From NCBI GenBank assembly GCA_037013495.1, contig CM072807.1, forward strand, positions 5,749,001 to 5,813,000: a DNA stretch of 64,000 nucleotides. The letters are read 5' to 3'. A program made the translations under genes and the position numbers. The notes under the pieces are model-generated. The model saw only the letters and a list, made by a program, of their open reading frames with translations, was not told the origin of the DNA and did not search any database. This DNA comes from Hippophae tibetana. Its lineage: Eukaryota > Streptophyta > Magnoliopsida > Rosales > Elaeagnaceae. Positions 12,515 to 24,757 of this stretch are shown in pieces; positions within the stretch are counted from its first letter, which is position 1, and each line of letters opens with the position of its first letter.

Positions 12515-12668
12515 AAAATAAGATTGAAAAATTTGACTCAAAAATAAATTTTTATCAGATAAATAGAAAGTTACTTTAAAAAATAAGAATAAAGAATTGA
12601 AAAATTTGACTAAAAAATAATTTTTTATCAAATAAATAGAAATTACTTTAAAAAATAAGAATAAAGAA
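12515..12668. repeat. Tandem duplication, 73-base period
   Basis: The phrase 'attgaaaaatttgact' occurs at 12523 and again at 12596, followed both times by similar sequence ending 'ttaaaaaataagaataaaga'. Two units are present, with a few small differences. Confidence 0.8.
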
Positions 12669-13659
12669 AAAAAGTTGTTGTTTAACTATTTTTGTGGTTT
12701 CGGCTTGATCTGATCAATTTTAATTCTCCTTATTCTCGAAAACTTCCTTAATTTTTTATTTATTTTATAAATTTATCTTAATTTTCCTTACGAACTAGTA
12801 AATAATATTTTTGTGTCAATTTTATACATTTTTATTATAAAAAAAGTTGAATAAATTGTTTTATTTTGGATTTTATTTAGTCAGATGTTATTTATTATAA
12901 ATTTTAACTGTATTATTTTTTATATTTTTTAAATTCTTTTAAAAAAATGCAAATTATTTACCAAATAAAATGAAAATTTATCTATTTTATTTTTGTAATC
13001 TTAATTGGAAATATCTAGTCCCAAAAGATAAAAAAAAAAATTGGAAATAACTGACAGTTGTTTTTGGAAATATTAAGTATGAATGATGGGGAACTTAGCG
13101 CTAATTAGGTTTAACCGAAAAACGGGAAGAGAGGAGGAAGATAGGTTCGACTTTTGAGGTCGAAGGAATACAAATCGTGCCTTCACGTGGTAACTGATGT
13201 GTTGATAACGCCGAATATTATTACATGTTATTTTTAACTATTAATTTTTTATTTTTTGTAATTTTTGTTAAGAAACTGTAGTGGTTTATTAATTGTTATC
13301 ATATATAATAAATCAACATAGAGAGTAAATTCTAAATAAATCTAAAAATGTTATAAATATTTACATTTGTAAAAATTATACTTTAAAAAATACATTAAGT
13401 TGAGAACTAGTCTCTCGAACATTAATCAACCTATTGTTATTGAAATTGTAAAATACAAAATAAATAATATCAGTATATCACATTAATTTTTAAAAAAGAA
13501 ATAATAATGTATATATTATAAGTATTAATTTTGAATTGATTATTTAAATCAATGAACTGAAATTACAAGAGATAAAATGTTGAAATAACTAATCAGACTA
13601 ACGTAATTATGACAGAGAGGATGAGTTGTTATAAAACATTTTTTTTTGTCCCATCAGAA

Positions 13660-14148
13660 AGAAGAACGAAGAGAGACAGCAAAAAGCAAAGCAAAACCCT
13701 CAATTTTTGGACTCTCCAATCTCCTGCTTCCTTGTACCAAATTTTCATCTCTCCACTGTCACTCTATCCGTACACTGCTCCCTCTATGTAAACGCGTCTT
13801 TCGTTGAATTCTTCCAAGCTTTGCGTTTGCGTTGCCTTTACGTTCTCCATTACCGATTTTTCTAATTTTTTCCCGTCTTTCTGTGGTCCAAAATTAGATA
13901 AAGAAGAGAGTGATTATTTGATCGTTGGAACGTTCTAGATCCATCGCCATTTCTTTCAGCGTTTACAGGTTTGATGTTTTTATTTTGATTATTTGATCCA
14001 TTTGAGATGTATGTACGTGTTTGTTTGTTTGTTTGTTTGTTTGTTTATTTATATTTGTTTCGGTTTGTATCGATTGAGTGAATCGAGTTCTGGTATTGGT
14101 TATTGTTGAGTTTGGGGTTTTGTTTATGTTGTATATAGAGAAAACTAA
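13660..14148 (+). promoter_or_regulatory. Probable 5' leader of the Lunapark gene with a leader intron
   Basis: A TATA-like 'tataaaa' near 13630 predicts transcription from about 13660. The following 300 bases are pyrimidine-rich, as is usual for plant leaders. A donor at 13969 (acag|gtttga) and an acceptor at 14138 (tatatag) bracket a probable leader intron of about 170 bases that carries a (GTTT)n microsatellite (14021-14046). The start codon lies 11 bases after the acceptor. The transcription start is inferred. Confidence 0.55.
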
Positions 14149-17087
14149 ATGGCCGATAATAAAGCTGTCGAGGAAGCTGAGAAGAAAGACCCTGCTTCCA
14201 CTGGTACATCGAAGAAGAAGGAGCAAAAGAGAAATATTATATCTCGAATTTGGAATGGGATTTTTAGGGTACATGGAGATGACTTTGAGAAGCGGCTTAA
14301 ATATATTTCTAAAGAAGAAGCTGCTGTTCTAGCTCGAATCAAAAGAAGGGCTCAAACCTGGAGGTTGAGGAGTAGGCAGCTTATTCTATTTTCCCTCTTT
14401 TGCGAGGTAATTATTTTATTTTCCTTTTTTATTATGTTATCAGTTGGAGATTTATAGGTAACATGAAACCAAGTAGTTCGTTAACGTACTTTAGTAAAGT
14501 GACTTGTAGTCTTATGCTGAGACAACGAACTGAGTTCTGGTTTTTTCCACTTGTATTCATGATCAGTTAATCATTTCCCCCCTGCCTCTTCTAAAAGTAT
14601 GTATTTATGTATTTTATTATTGCTCCATTTGATTTATCACAAAAAGGATGATTTCCCATGTTTCGCCAAATTTAATTTTCTTAGTTTTGCTAAAAGTTGT
14701 TTTAGTTTTCAGGTTCTAGCAGTTGGTTTTGCTGTTATGATGACCAGATCAACAGATTTGGACTGGAAGATGAGGGCAGTGTATGTCTTGCCAGTGTTTA
14801 TATGGCCTGTTTTCTCTTATTTTTCTCATTCAGCATTGGTAGGATGGACAAAGAGGCGTAAGTGTTCCGCTTTTGATCCCTTTTTGAAGTTGTTCTTGTT
14901 AGGAGGTGTTTTATTTAATCTTTTAGCATGGCACCTGTTGTTTAATTGGTATCCTTGATCTTGATTTAAAGTCTTTCCATGTGTTTGGTTCTTTTACTTG
15001 AAGCTCATTTCTACTTTGTTTGCCTAGTGTCAAATGTTGATCGTTACTATATCCAGTTTCTACAATGGAGCACAGAACATCCGTGAGTGTAACTGGTTTT
15101 ATTCTATGCTTTCTATGTTTAGTTTCATATACCATCTTTTGTCTTTTTTTCAATGGTGTTGATGGTCTTAATGTGACAAAAAGTTTAGGGGGCATTGGTG
15201 CAATTTACTCAGGATTTTATCGTTCAACACTCCCATTAAATCTAAAGTTGTGCAGCTAACAATTTTTTTGGATTTCTTATATTGATTAAGGAATTATTCA
15301 CAAAAGGAGATGTATCACCTTGCTGAAGCTTGAATGTTTTTCCTTGTAGTTGCGTACTCTAATTCAGTGGAGTGTGCTAATAATCTTTGTGCTCTTTCCT
15401 CTTACCTGTTAATTATTAGATATTGTAATGTAACACTCTTACCTGTTGTGTCTGCATGGGTTAGAGCTTTGACACTGCAAACAAGTTATGCTATTGATGA
15501 CATTTTTTGGTCTTAACTTGATTGTTTAGGTGATCTGAAGGATCAAAAGACTCTGGAAAGGCTTAGAGCTGAAAGGCAAGCGAAAATTAATGAACTCAAA
15601 GAAAGAACAAATTATTATTCTACTCAACAGCTTATTCAGGTGATCATTAAAATAATTTTATGTTCTCTAATTGTGCTCAGTACCTTTTCTTGCACAGAAA
15701 ACTTTGAAATGCTCTATGTTTGAAGCTTCACCATGTTGGCTTCTGCCTTGATGTAACACATTTTTTTTAATCTATTTGTTTAAGTTCATTAAATCTGAAT
15801 ACATTTGCCTCTTTTATCTTTTCTTGAGAGTTTTTTGACAGAGTAATAAAGAATCAATTTAAAAAAGTCTAAAAGATGTCTGAATAATTTGCAAAACAAT
15901 AATTATGAGGTAAAACATTAACAAGTCATTTATTGAGCTAAAATAGATTTAAAAAATATTAAAATTTGAGGGTTATAATTAAAACTTAATATGATTGAGT
16001 AGTTTCAGCTGTCTATTCTATGAGACTCTCTTGAGGACAATTAAAATTATCTCAAAGTTGAGCCATATAGTGCCTAGTCAATTACCCCATTTTTGCTGTC
16101 CATGTGCTTCTTCATGGAGCAAATGTACAATTATGTAATACTTGAAATTGCATATTGTTTTACATCATGTACTTAAGGTAAGAGTTTTTGCAGAGATATG
16201 ATCCTGACCCAGCGGCAAAGGCTGCAGCTGCAACTGTTTTAGCATCCAAGTTGGGTGCAGAATCAGGGCTGAAAGTGTACTTGGGAGATGAATCTACTGA
16301 CAATGCCCCAACAGGAAAGAGCAATGATGTTGAAGTTGTTCAATCTGGTGGGCTTAGAAACAGGAAACAGCCAAACATGAGATCCACTAGTACAGGGAAC
16401 ACTCCTATGGTTTCCTCAGAAGCAGCATCACCTCACAGTGATAGTGCTCCTACTCCTGACCATAATCAAGTTGTTGACCATCACATTCCCCAAGGACAGT
16501 CTGGTCATGATGGAGGATGGATTTCTCGCATTGCTGCATTACTTGTGGGTGAGGATCCGACTCAATCCTATGCTTTAATATGCGGGAACTGCCGCATGCA
16601 CAATGGTGAGTGGTCTGGGTTCCACATCCTCTGCAGAGTTGATATTTTTTTCTTTTCTTTTTTGCTTCTTTGCAATGTTAATTTTGTGGCATCCTTAGTT
16701 GCTTTCTTCCAGTGGAGAGGAAAATAATCCATAATTTCATGTACAGGGCTCGCAAGGAAGGAAGAATTTCCTTTCATCACCTACTATTGCCCACATTGTC
16801 ATGCCCTAAACCGGCCAAAAGAATCCGCAGAGCAAGTTTCTGGTACTAGCTCTCTTAATTTAGGCACCTTGACCCCAGGTGTATCTGGTGATACAATAAG
16901 CACCGTGACATCGGATTTATCTCCTGATGAAATAACCGCCTTAACAGCAAGTGTGTCTGGTGGTACAGTGAGCAACCCTAATGGTTCTCCAAGTGAGAGT
17001 ATACTCACAAGCAGCATCACTGCAGTAACTGGTCCTGAAACTGAGGGGGAAAGTGAGAAGGTTGCAGAATCAGATGTAGTTGATTGA
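14149..17087 (+). CDS. LNP: Lunapark-family ER membrane protein
   Basis: Five exons (14149-14406, 14713-14857, 15530-15639, 16194-16605, 16747-17087) join to 421 residues. Lunapark proteins stabilise three-way junctions of the tubular ER network, working with atlastin/RHD3-type GTPases. The product has a basic N-terminal region, two closely spaced hydrophobic segments (about 78-98 and 107-130) and a charged coiled-coil-like stretch after them (about 135-170, 'ERLRAERQAKINELKER'). A serine-rich linker and the family zinc ribbon follow: C301-x2-C304, then C323-x2-C326, the second pair in 'YYCPHCHALN'. Exon 4 ends between the two cysteine pairs. The C-terminal tail is long, acidic and Ser/Thr-rich. 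The start is the first ATG after the leader intron and gives the typical MADNK-like N terminus. It resembles Arabidopsis At2g24330/At4g31080. The gene is complete with no defects seen, and converges on the CWC21-like gene. Confidence 0.93.
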
Positions 17088-17339
17088 GAGGCGGATTCTG
17101 GCAGTGCAACTTGAGGCTTAGAGTTAGTGTGATTTATGAGTTTGGTCGTACTTGTATGTATGAAATGGATTTTATGCATAGTGCTTTATGCTTTTTAAAC
17201 ACTCATAAATCACATACATGGCTTGTTATACACCTGTACATTGTTTGCATATTAATTTCCTTTGGTAGTCTGTTTGGGCCATTTTGTTGAGGGTCTTCAG
17301 AATTTACGATGTAATGTTCCAAAGTTCTCGGTTTCCTTT

Positions 17340-19980
17340 ATTTTTTTTACTGCTCGAACTCGTAGGAAAAGAAAATTATGTACTATATATTTGTTGCTAT
17401 TGAAGATCTAATTGCGTAGAAAAACAAAATAAAAAAGAAACAGTTATTTTCATCCCAAGGAATAGATATTATCAATTGAATTAATTTATAGTTACTTTTG
17501 GTATCTATTACATGAATGAATACACTTATAAAAAATATGAGAGATTCTGCTAAAACTCCTGCGGGTTTTGCAAATATTATTGGTGCAACATACTCTGCCA
17601 GCCCTCAGCAGCATTCCTCAGTGCTTGTATTGTGAATACATTTTTAATGTTGAACCCGATCTTTTGAAGCAACAATAGGTGCTGGGAAAGCTTGCACAAA
17701 AAGCGTATCAGTAAAATGGCTTTTATAAAAATGTTTTTAATCATAAATTGATGCATACATCAATACACATGGTACAATTTAATTAATCACCTATTAGTAA
17801 AATTAGTTCAACAATTACTGTCATTCTAAGTCAATTTTACATTTAATACAAGCAACGACTTTCATGCATATAGCAGTACTTTAGCTTTTATAGACTCATC
17901 TCCGAGACACTGGATTTGGACAACGGGGGTTCAAAAAATACATTTTTTTGATGGAATTTTGTGTATGGACGGCATATCTCATATAATAGTTTAAAAAATG
18001 GTTAAATTGTGTTTTAGTTTAAAAATAGACAAAATTTAACTTTAAACTTGAAAGCCCATTTTTTAATCAATTTTATTTTTAAAAAAATTAAAAAAAGTAA
18101 TTTTACAAAACATTATTATTATTATTAAATATAAATATAATTATAATTATATTTAATAAATAATTATAATATTAATTATAATTATGATATAAAAAATAAA
18201 CAAGATACAATACAAATAAATAATGTTCTATCTTAAATTTTGCGTGAAAATATTATCTAATATAATAATAATATTATTATTATTTTTATTATTAATATAA
18301 TAAAATATATAAATTATATCTAATTAATTATATTTTAATACTTAAATAAAATTATTATTAATAAATATTTGTTATCTTAGTAATAATTAAAATTATAATA
18401 ATATTAGAGATATGTGTTATAATGTAATTTATTTAAAATTTTATAATTTATTATTATTATTTAAAATTATTTTATAATAAAATTTTGATAAGTTATTTGT
18501 TATAAAAAATATTTTTTATTATATAAATATAAATTATTATTATTATTTTTTATTTATAATAAAAAGAGAGAAAATGGAACCTAGAATTAAGGAATGAGAG
18601 AGAAGAAATGAGTGGAATTGTGAGTTGGAAAGAAAAATTGACTGGTAAATTATTGAATGATTTTTAATTTATTTATTTTTAAATTAAAATAAATTTCTGT
18701 GTTTTTTTAAACTATGACAAGGGATATGACTTTTATAGACAAAACCAATTTTTTGGTGTAGTGTATCTCATGAGACAGGCGACAACATAAGCTTTGTTTG
18801 GTTAAGCTACAATTTTGAACTGTAAGTTGTACTGCATGGTTTGTGTATATTTATTTTATCCCTATCTTCTATAGGTGCTCCCGATCGATGTGGAAAAAAG
18901 CCTCTGAAATATCCACAAACAGGAAGACTTTAGTTGAATGTGAGGGATCTGAAAAGCTTAGATAATTGTCCTAATCTAGAAGAGCTCTTCTAGACCCGGC
19001 TTTTGTTTCCGATATACCAAACTTGAGTGTGTGGTGGTATCTGCACTGCTAGCTCACTTTGAAGGAAAGAAAAGAAGTGACCTCCCAGTGTCAATCCTTT
19101 CTAGGTCTATCATCCCAGTGTCGATGCTCATTTTGTTAATGCGTGTTTTGTGCCTTTATTTACTTACTAATGTCATTCTGAATCGGGGTGTCAAGTGCAA
19201 GTCCTATATTATGAAGAGGTAAAGATTCTGATAAATGACTAACCGTTTAATTGGGGGACGAAATCGGCAACTTCCTTTTAATAAATTATTTCACAACATT
19301 CAACAACAATAACAAGGACAAAAATAATAATAGAAATTGCCTCCTTTTTTATTACACAAGCAGAGCATTTGAAAGAAGAAAAACTAGCAGCATTATTACA
19401 TTAAATTCTTCTTCGCATCGTCCCAATTCAGCGTGCCCATCACCATCTGCACGACTACGGCATCAATGGTTCAACAAACTGAAATTAATGATTCACGTAG
19501 CCAATTTTAATTTTGCTAACAGCGTAAGTTTTCAGAACCCCTGAAACATCCAAAGCTGATGATTTAGCGACTACAGAAGATGATTTCATGGAAATATAGT
19601 CTATGAAAGTTAGATGTATGCTTTGTATTTAATTAAATGAAAATGATAAAAAAAATGGTGATCCAGGAAGCACCAAAAGAGATGGCAGCCCAAAAATAAT
19701 ATTGTTTGTTCTAACCAGGCTAGGCTGTAGTCAAAAGGAAGAGAATTTGCAACTATCAAGAACTTAATATTGTTCGTTCTAACCAAGCTAGGCTGTAGCC
19801 AAAAAGCAGAAAATTTGCAACTATCAAGAGCAAATTGAACTTGTACTTCTGCCTCCTAAATGACTCGATTAAAACTTGAACGAAACATGTTGTAATTAAG
19901 CTATTAATCATAATGCATTTCTCAATGAACCCAAAATATCAAACGTGTTTAAAGGACTGCAAAAGACAACAATATAATAT
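17340..19980. other. Intergenic region between convergent Lunapark and CWC21-like genes
   Basis: After the probable Lunapark 3' end (about 17340) there is no confident gene. At 18060-18560 the sequence is almost pure A/T with short palindromes. At 18745-18763 a sequence reading cactacaccaaaaaattgg on the minus strand looks like one terminus of a CACTA-type element. A 68-base tandem duplication lies at 19697-19832. Open frames at 19031 and 19251 are short and show no family signature. Confidence 0.5.
19697..19832. repeat. Tandem duplication, 68-base period
   Basis: The phrase 'taatattgtt(t/c)gttctaac' occurs at 19697 and 19765. Both copies continue through 'gctaggctgtag' to 'aatttgcaactatcaaga'. 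Two units, about 90 percent alike by eye, just downstream of the CWC21-like gene stop. Confidence 0.85.
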
Positions 19981-20024
19981 AAGTAGTTTCCACTCAGGCT
20001 AGTAACTTACCCAGCAAAACAGTA

Positions 20025-21577
20025 TCAGCTTCCACGCCTGTCCCTATCAATATAACTGTCATTTTCATGCCCTTTTCTGTTACTAGACCTGGTATATTCA
20101 AATCTTGCTCTCTTAGAATAACCCGTTCTTCTATCCCGCTCATCACTTTCCTCCTCCCATCTTTTGTGGCTTCTATGTTCACTATCCTCGTGACTTTCAT
20201 CTCTTCCATGTTTTCTCTCTTCCTTTCTAGTTCCATGTTTCTCATTCCTGTCATCTCTACGTGCATGGGAATATTCATCAGAACGATTTTTGCCGCTTTC
20301 ATGCCTTCGTTTAGACCTTTCATAATCATATTCACTATCTGAATCATGTCGTCTTTCCATTCTAGCATGCTGCTTCACTTTTTTTTTGTTTGGCTCATCA
20401 TCAGAACCAGAATCAACATCAGAGTCATGCCTTCTATTAGATCTTTTGGATTTATCAGAATCTTTTATGGATTTCTTATTGCTCTGCACATCTTTGCTGG
20501 AAGCAAATTCAGAGTCACTTCTCTTACTTGTATGCTTTCCCCGCTCAGTTTTATTCCTAAGTGACCAATCATCAAGATCAGAATCATCTGAGTCATGCCT
20601 CATGCTCCTTTTATATTTTTCAACTTCTTTTCGAGAAGTCTTCTTGCTCTGGTCGTCCTCACTGGAAGCAGACTCTGAACCTGAGGAGTCAGTATCTGAC
20701 CCAGTATTAGAGGAAACGGTATCTGAACCTGAATCTGAATCTGAATCAATGTCACTGTATCTTCCTCTTCTCCTATGTTGTTCCCCCTTTTTACTTCTCC
20801 TCTTTAACGAATTTTCATCTCGAGTAGAATCATCATCTAAGTCTTGCCTCACATGAGATCTTCTTTGCTTCTCAACGTCCTTTCTAGACCTTCCTTGGCT
20901 CTTATCATCACTATCATTGCTGCTACTATAATCAGAATCATCACTATCATTCCTACCACTTATTTTATGCTTCTTTGCATTCTTGCTCCTCTTGTCAACA
21001 TGTGTATCAGAAGAACAATGTCCGCTACTATCCATACGATGCTTCCTTTTATTTGTTTTCCCACGGCCTGCATTGCCATCTGAATCAGAAGAGTCATCTA
21101 CATGCTTCTTCTTTCGACTCTCTTCCTTCTTGTTCCGTGCAGATTCTTTATCAATTTTTCTCTTATCATCCTTCTCGGCTTTCTGATCCTCCTTATTTTT
21201 CTTTGTCCCATAGTCTCTATCCAGAAAGGCATGTTCACGTCTCTCACTATGCTTGCTATCATCTCTACCATTTATTAGTTCATCATCAACCTCATCAGTA
21301 GCTTGCTCATCAGGTTCAGATGATCGTATTCCCAAAGCAGCCCTTAGTGTCTCCATCTGTTTCTCTTTCCTAGCAGCAATTTGGTGAGATTGAGTATCTG
21401 AAACCCTGTTCAAACCAAAAATAAAAAATTAATTAATCATCTTCAAATCAATAGCGGATCACACTATTAAGAAAGAAAAATCAAACTAAAATAAGAACAA
21501 GAAGATACTGTTTACATCAATTCGAATTTCTTTTACCTCTCACCCTCAGTTCATGAATGTAATTTAGCTAAGAGAAA

Positions 21578-21621
<44 letters not shown>

Positions 21622-21984
21622 TAAGCGAACATACTTCTTGTCAGCTAAGGCGGTAGGTCCAGCACCATCCTCAGAAGCGGCAGCAGCTTCCAAAGTCCTC
21701 CGAACCTCCTGGAGTTTCTCGGCGATCTCAGCATCGGTGTAGCCTTGATCGATCAACTTGTCCTCCAGCACCACGAGGTTGAGCTCAATCTGGCGCTTGC
21801 GATCGTGCTCAAGGATATCTTTATTCGCCTTCTTTGTGACCCCAGCTGTGCCTTGATCGTCCTGGAAGCCCTTGGTATTCCCGGAAACCTTTCCAGTCTT
21901 CGGCTTCACGAAGAACTTGTTACTCTGGATATAGCCATTTGTCCCAGACCCTCTTGGGGTCTGTAACCCTATTCCGTTGTACAT
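20025..21984 (-). CDS. CWC21: CWC21/SRm300 (SRRM2)-type pre-mRNA splicing factor
   Basis: Two coding exons (minus strand 21984-21635 and 21405-20025) join to 576 residues. The family acts in the spliceosome at the catalytic stage, in contact with Prp8 and Snu114 (Cwc21 in yeast, SRm300/SRRM2 in animals). The N terminus '[20 protein letters not shown]' is the family hallmark. A cwf21 helix pair follows at about 50-105 ('[20 protein letters not shown]'), ending in a K-V-S junction across the intron. The rest is a low-complexity tail of Ser, Asp, Arg, Lys and Glu, with 'HDSDDSD'-type repeats, as in SR-rich nuclear proteins. The first ATG of the MYNG motif is used; a leader intron (22185-21999) precedes it. 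The single coding intron carries a 42-base C tract on the sense strand. The long tail is disordered and the fold is confined to the first 110 residues. Confidence 0.9.
21578..21619. repeat. Homopolymer of 42 G inside an intron
   Basis: An uninterrupted run of G on the plus strand (C on the coding strand) lies inside the 229-base intron of the CWC21-like gene, starting 15 bases after the donor gtatgt at 21634. Runs this long are rare in AT-rich plant DNA and may be partly a sequencing or assembly artefact. Confidence 0.95.
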
Positions 21985-22185
21985 GCTCTCTGAATCACCT
22001 AGGAACACAAATCAAACAAACATATAATCTAAATGTAAAAATACCTTCAAATTTCGATCTATATTATTAAAATAAATTTTGAAGATCCAGATGTTCGTGG
22101 GTTTTCACGGGAAACAAGATGAAACTAAACCACAAAAAGAAATTACATAGCGAGAGACAATGAGCATTGAATCAATGGAGCTTAC

Positions 22186-24740
22186 CGACCTGCAAGATTC
22201 GAAAGGGTACTTAACGGGCGGCGTTTGTATGGAAAAGGGGTGGAATGAAATTAGGGTAAGTGTTATTTTGTTTTCTTACTTGAATTAGGGTAAAGGTAGA
22301 ATCGAATATATTATATTATGTATTGGGGGTTTGGCGGTTGTTTTTTTTCTTCTTCCATTTTTTATTGATTTTAAATAATTGTACAATTTTGTACGTTCGA
22401 AAAGAAAAAATGTGCCACATTCAAAGGAGATTCAAATTGCATTTTTATTTATACTCTCATAATTTTTAAATAATATGTATAAATTTTACTTTTCTAAAGT
22501 TATTTTTATATTTTAAATAAAAGTTAATATATATAAAAATAAAATTTATATGTATTACTTAAACAATGATATAAGTAAAAAAATAAAGTTAATAATTGAA
22601 AATATTACTATGTAAATTATTCATTAATTAACGAGTAATTAGTATAATACTTATTAATAATTATGTTTTTGAAAAAAGTTTATTGCACTTATATTTTAAG
22701 TCATTTAACTACCCATATATAATTTTTCTATTTAAAGTAATTCTATCATATACATCAAAAATTTAAAATTTAAAAATTTAAAAACATCTTCAATCTTTTA
22801 AATAATAAAATAACATTATAATAATATTAAATTTAATTTAATTGAATTGAATAATATTTAATATCAAAAAAATTTAAATAATAACAATTTAATTTAAATA
22901 ACATTTAATTAAACATCAATCAATATATTAGATTTTTTTTAATAATAAGATTTATTATTCTAATTTAATCGCTAAATTTTTTTTAAGGGTGCTTTTTTTC
23001 CAACTTATTGATCATTAGCGGTTTATAATATTTTTTTTAAAATATATTATTTTATTATTAATCTTTACAATAGCTATCAAATTTTAATTAGGTTAAAATT
23101 TATTTTTTCTATTTTATATATACTTTTTGTTGTTATTATTTTTACAATTTAAATTATTATTAATATAATTCATATTTATTTATAAATATTATAGGATTGA
23201 AAAGTACCAAATGTAAATAATTATACGAGTAATTATTGGAAAATAGTTAATTGAACATATGTTCAATTCGATAGATAATTGAAGTCACATAAAGATTAAA
23301 ATTCGATTAATTGATCATCTGTTCAATTTGATTTCGATGAATATGATTGTCAGTTAATTTAAATTTGAATAGTTGAATAATTGTCCAATTTAATTGGACA
23401 TGTGTCCAGTTATACTCCGACAAATAGGATCGCCGATTGACCAAACTTTAACATGTTTGACAATTGTCAATTTAGATGAATATGTGTTCAATTCAATTCC
23501 GACGATTAGTATTATCATCCAATCAAAATCCAATTAATTGGATAAATGTCTAATTTTAACTTTAACATGTTGGACAATTGTCGATTTAGATGGATATGTG
23601 TCAAATTCAATTCCAACTAGTAGTATTATCATCCAATCAAAATCCAATTAATTGGATAAATGTCTAATTTAATTGAATATGTGTCAAACTCAACTCTAAC
23701 GAGTAAGATCACATATCAATCAAAATTCCACTAATTGAATAACTATTCGTGCAGACATGTGTTTAACTCGATTTTAACGAATAAGAATATTGATGGACCA
23801 AATTTTAATTAGTCAAATTTAATAAATATCTAATTAAAATTAATCATTTAAAACTAGGGAAAAATTAAAATATTATATGTAATTTTTAACTAATATAAAA
23901 TCATTGAATCATAGAACCATTTTTTCTTTTTGGTGAGAGAATATTGGTTGTTTTTAGATTTTGGAAAATTCTAATTTAAGGATGCGGCTCAAATAGTTAC
24001 AAATCATTAGATTTTATTAAAGCAATTTTAACCGTATAATTTATTTCAAAAATAAAAATATATTTAATAACCATCCATGAAATAAAATAATAAGCGAAAT
24101 ATTTTTTCAATGTCGTAGTAATAGCATTTCAATGCAGCAAGTGATCAAGCCTTTTGAATCTTAATTTCAGTTTTATACCATCCAGTTATCATAATAATAT
24201 ATGACTGTATATTGCATAAGATGACATACTCGGAATGGTCTTTTTATTTATTTTTGGCCACTGATTACTTTTTAACTACGTTTAAAAATGAATTTTAATT
24301 ACGTTCAAAAGTATAAAAATTTTAAAAACTCCAAACAACTATTGAAGTGTCAACAAGCTATACTATGCCTCCAGAAAAGTTTTAGAACGTGAATACTACT
24401 GTTAAATATATGTTTAAAAGAGATTATTTTTTAACAAGGGTTTAATTTTAAATATAAATTTGCTATGGTGCTTTAATATCATTAGCCCTTATAATGTCAC
24501 TAAAGCACAATAGGAGGGAATTTCATGTATTTAAGAAGTCATATTTAAAAAGCAAACTGAAAGCATAAACTTGAAGTGACCGTTAAATTAACCAGTAAAG
24601 GAAAAGTGACCAAACTGTAGAAACCATAAAATATGTGATCCAACCTCGAAAGTATAATGTATCCAGTCATGTTAATGCATTGACCTGTATTTATATAACA
24701 GCATGCTTAAAATGGAAGGTACTAGCCAAGTCGGAGTTGA
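22186..24740. other. Intergenic region between CWC21-like and DUF1218 genes
   Basis: The first 60 bases are the probable leader and promoter-proximal part of the CWC21-like gene (leader intron donor at 22185). The rest is AT-rich without reading frames. A minisatellite-like block occupies 23225-23870. The last 100 bases or so are probably 3' UTR and downstream sequence of the DUF1218 gene. Confidence 0.55.
23225..23870. repeat. Degenerate minisatellite, about 114-base period in its best part
   Basis: The phrase 'attatcatccaatcaaaatc' recurs at 23511 and 23625, followed in each copy by 'caattaattggataaatgtc'. Weaker units built of 'atgtgt(c)caattcaattc-gac-a-tag-at' cover the flanks. A related block occurs at about 38930-39360. 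Confidence 0.75.
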
Positions 24741-24757
24741 CTTTAAAAAAATTCACA

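Larger units (their letters stand above)
11382..13600. other. AT-rich intergenic region upstream of the Lunapark gene
   Basis: No supportable reading frame. It holds a cluster of alternating inverted arms (11487-11518), an (AT)n microsatellite (12017-12042) and a 73-base tandem duplication (12515-12668). The part nearest the gene (about 13570-13660) has a TATA-like 'gttataaaac' near 13629 that could serve the Lunapark promoter. Confidence 0.6.

Noticed and set aside
13609..13791. 60-codon frame upstream of Lunapark as a small gene or uORF
   Set aside because: Its ATG is upstream of the TATA-like motif near 13630, so it is probably not in the mRNA, and the peptide has no recognisable family.
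19994..20368. A 124-codon Met-rich frame on the minus strand, and several plus-strand frames of 60-156 codons over 20067-21301
   Set aside because: They lie in other frames or on the opposite strand of the Ser/Asp/Arg-rich tail of the CWC21-like gene. Their composition is explained by the low-complexity repeats of the real frame.
21568..21634. Proline-rich C-terminal extension of the CWC21-like first exon
   Set aside because: The proline run is only the translation of the intronic C tract after the donor gtatgt at 21634; splicing to 21405 restores the family sequence K-V-S-D.
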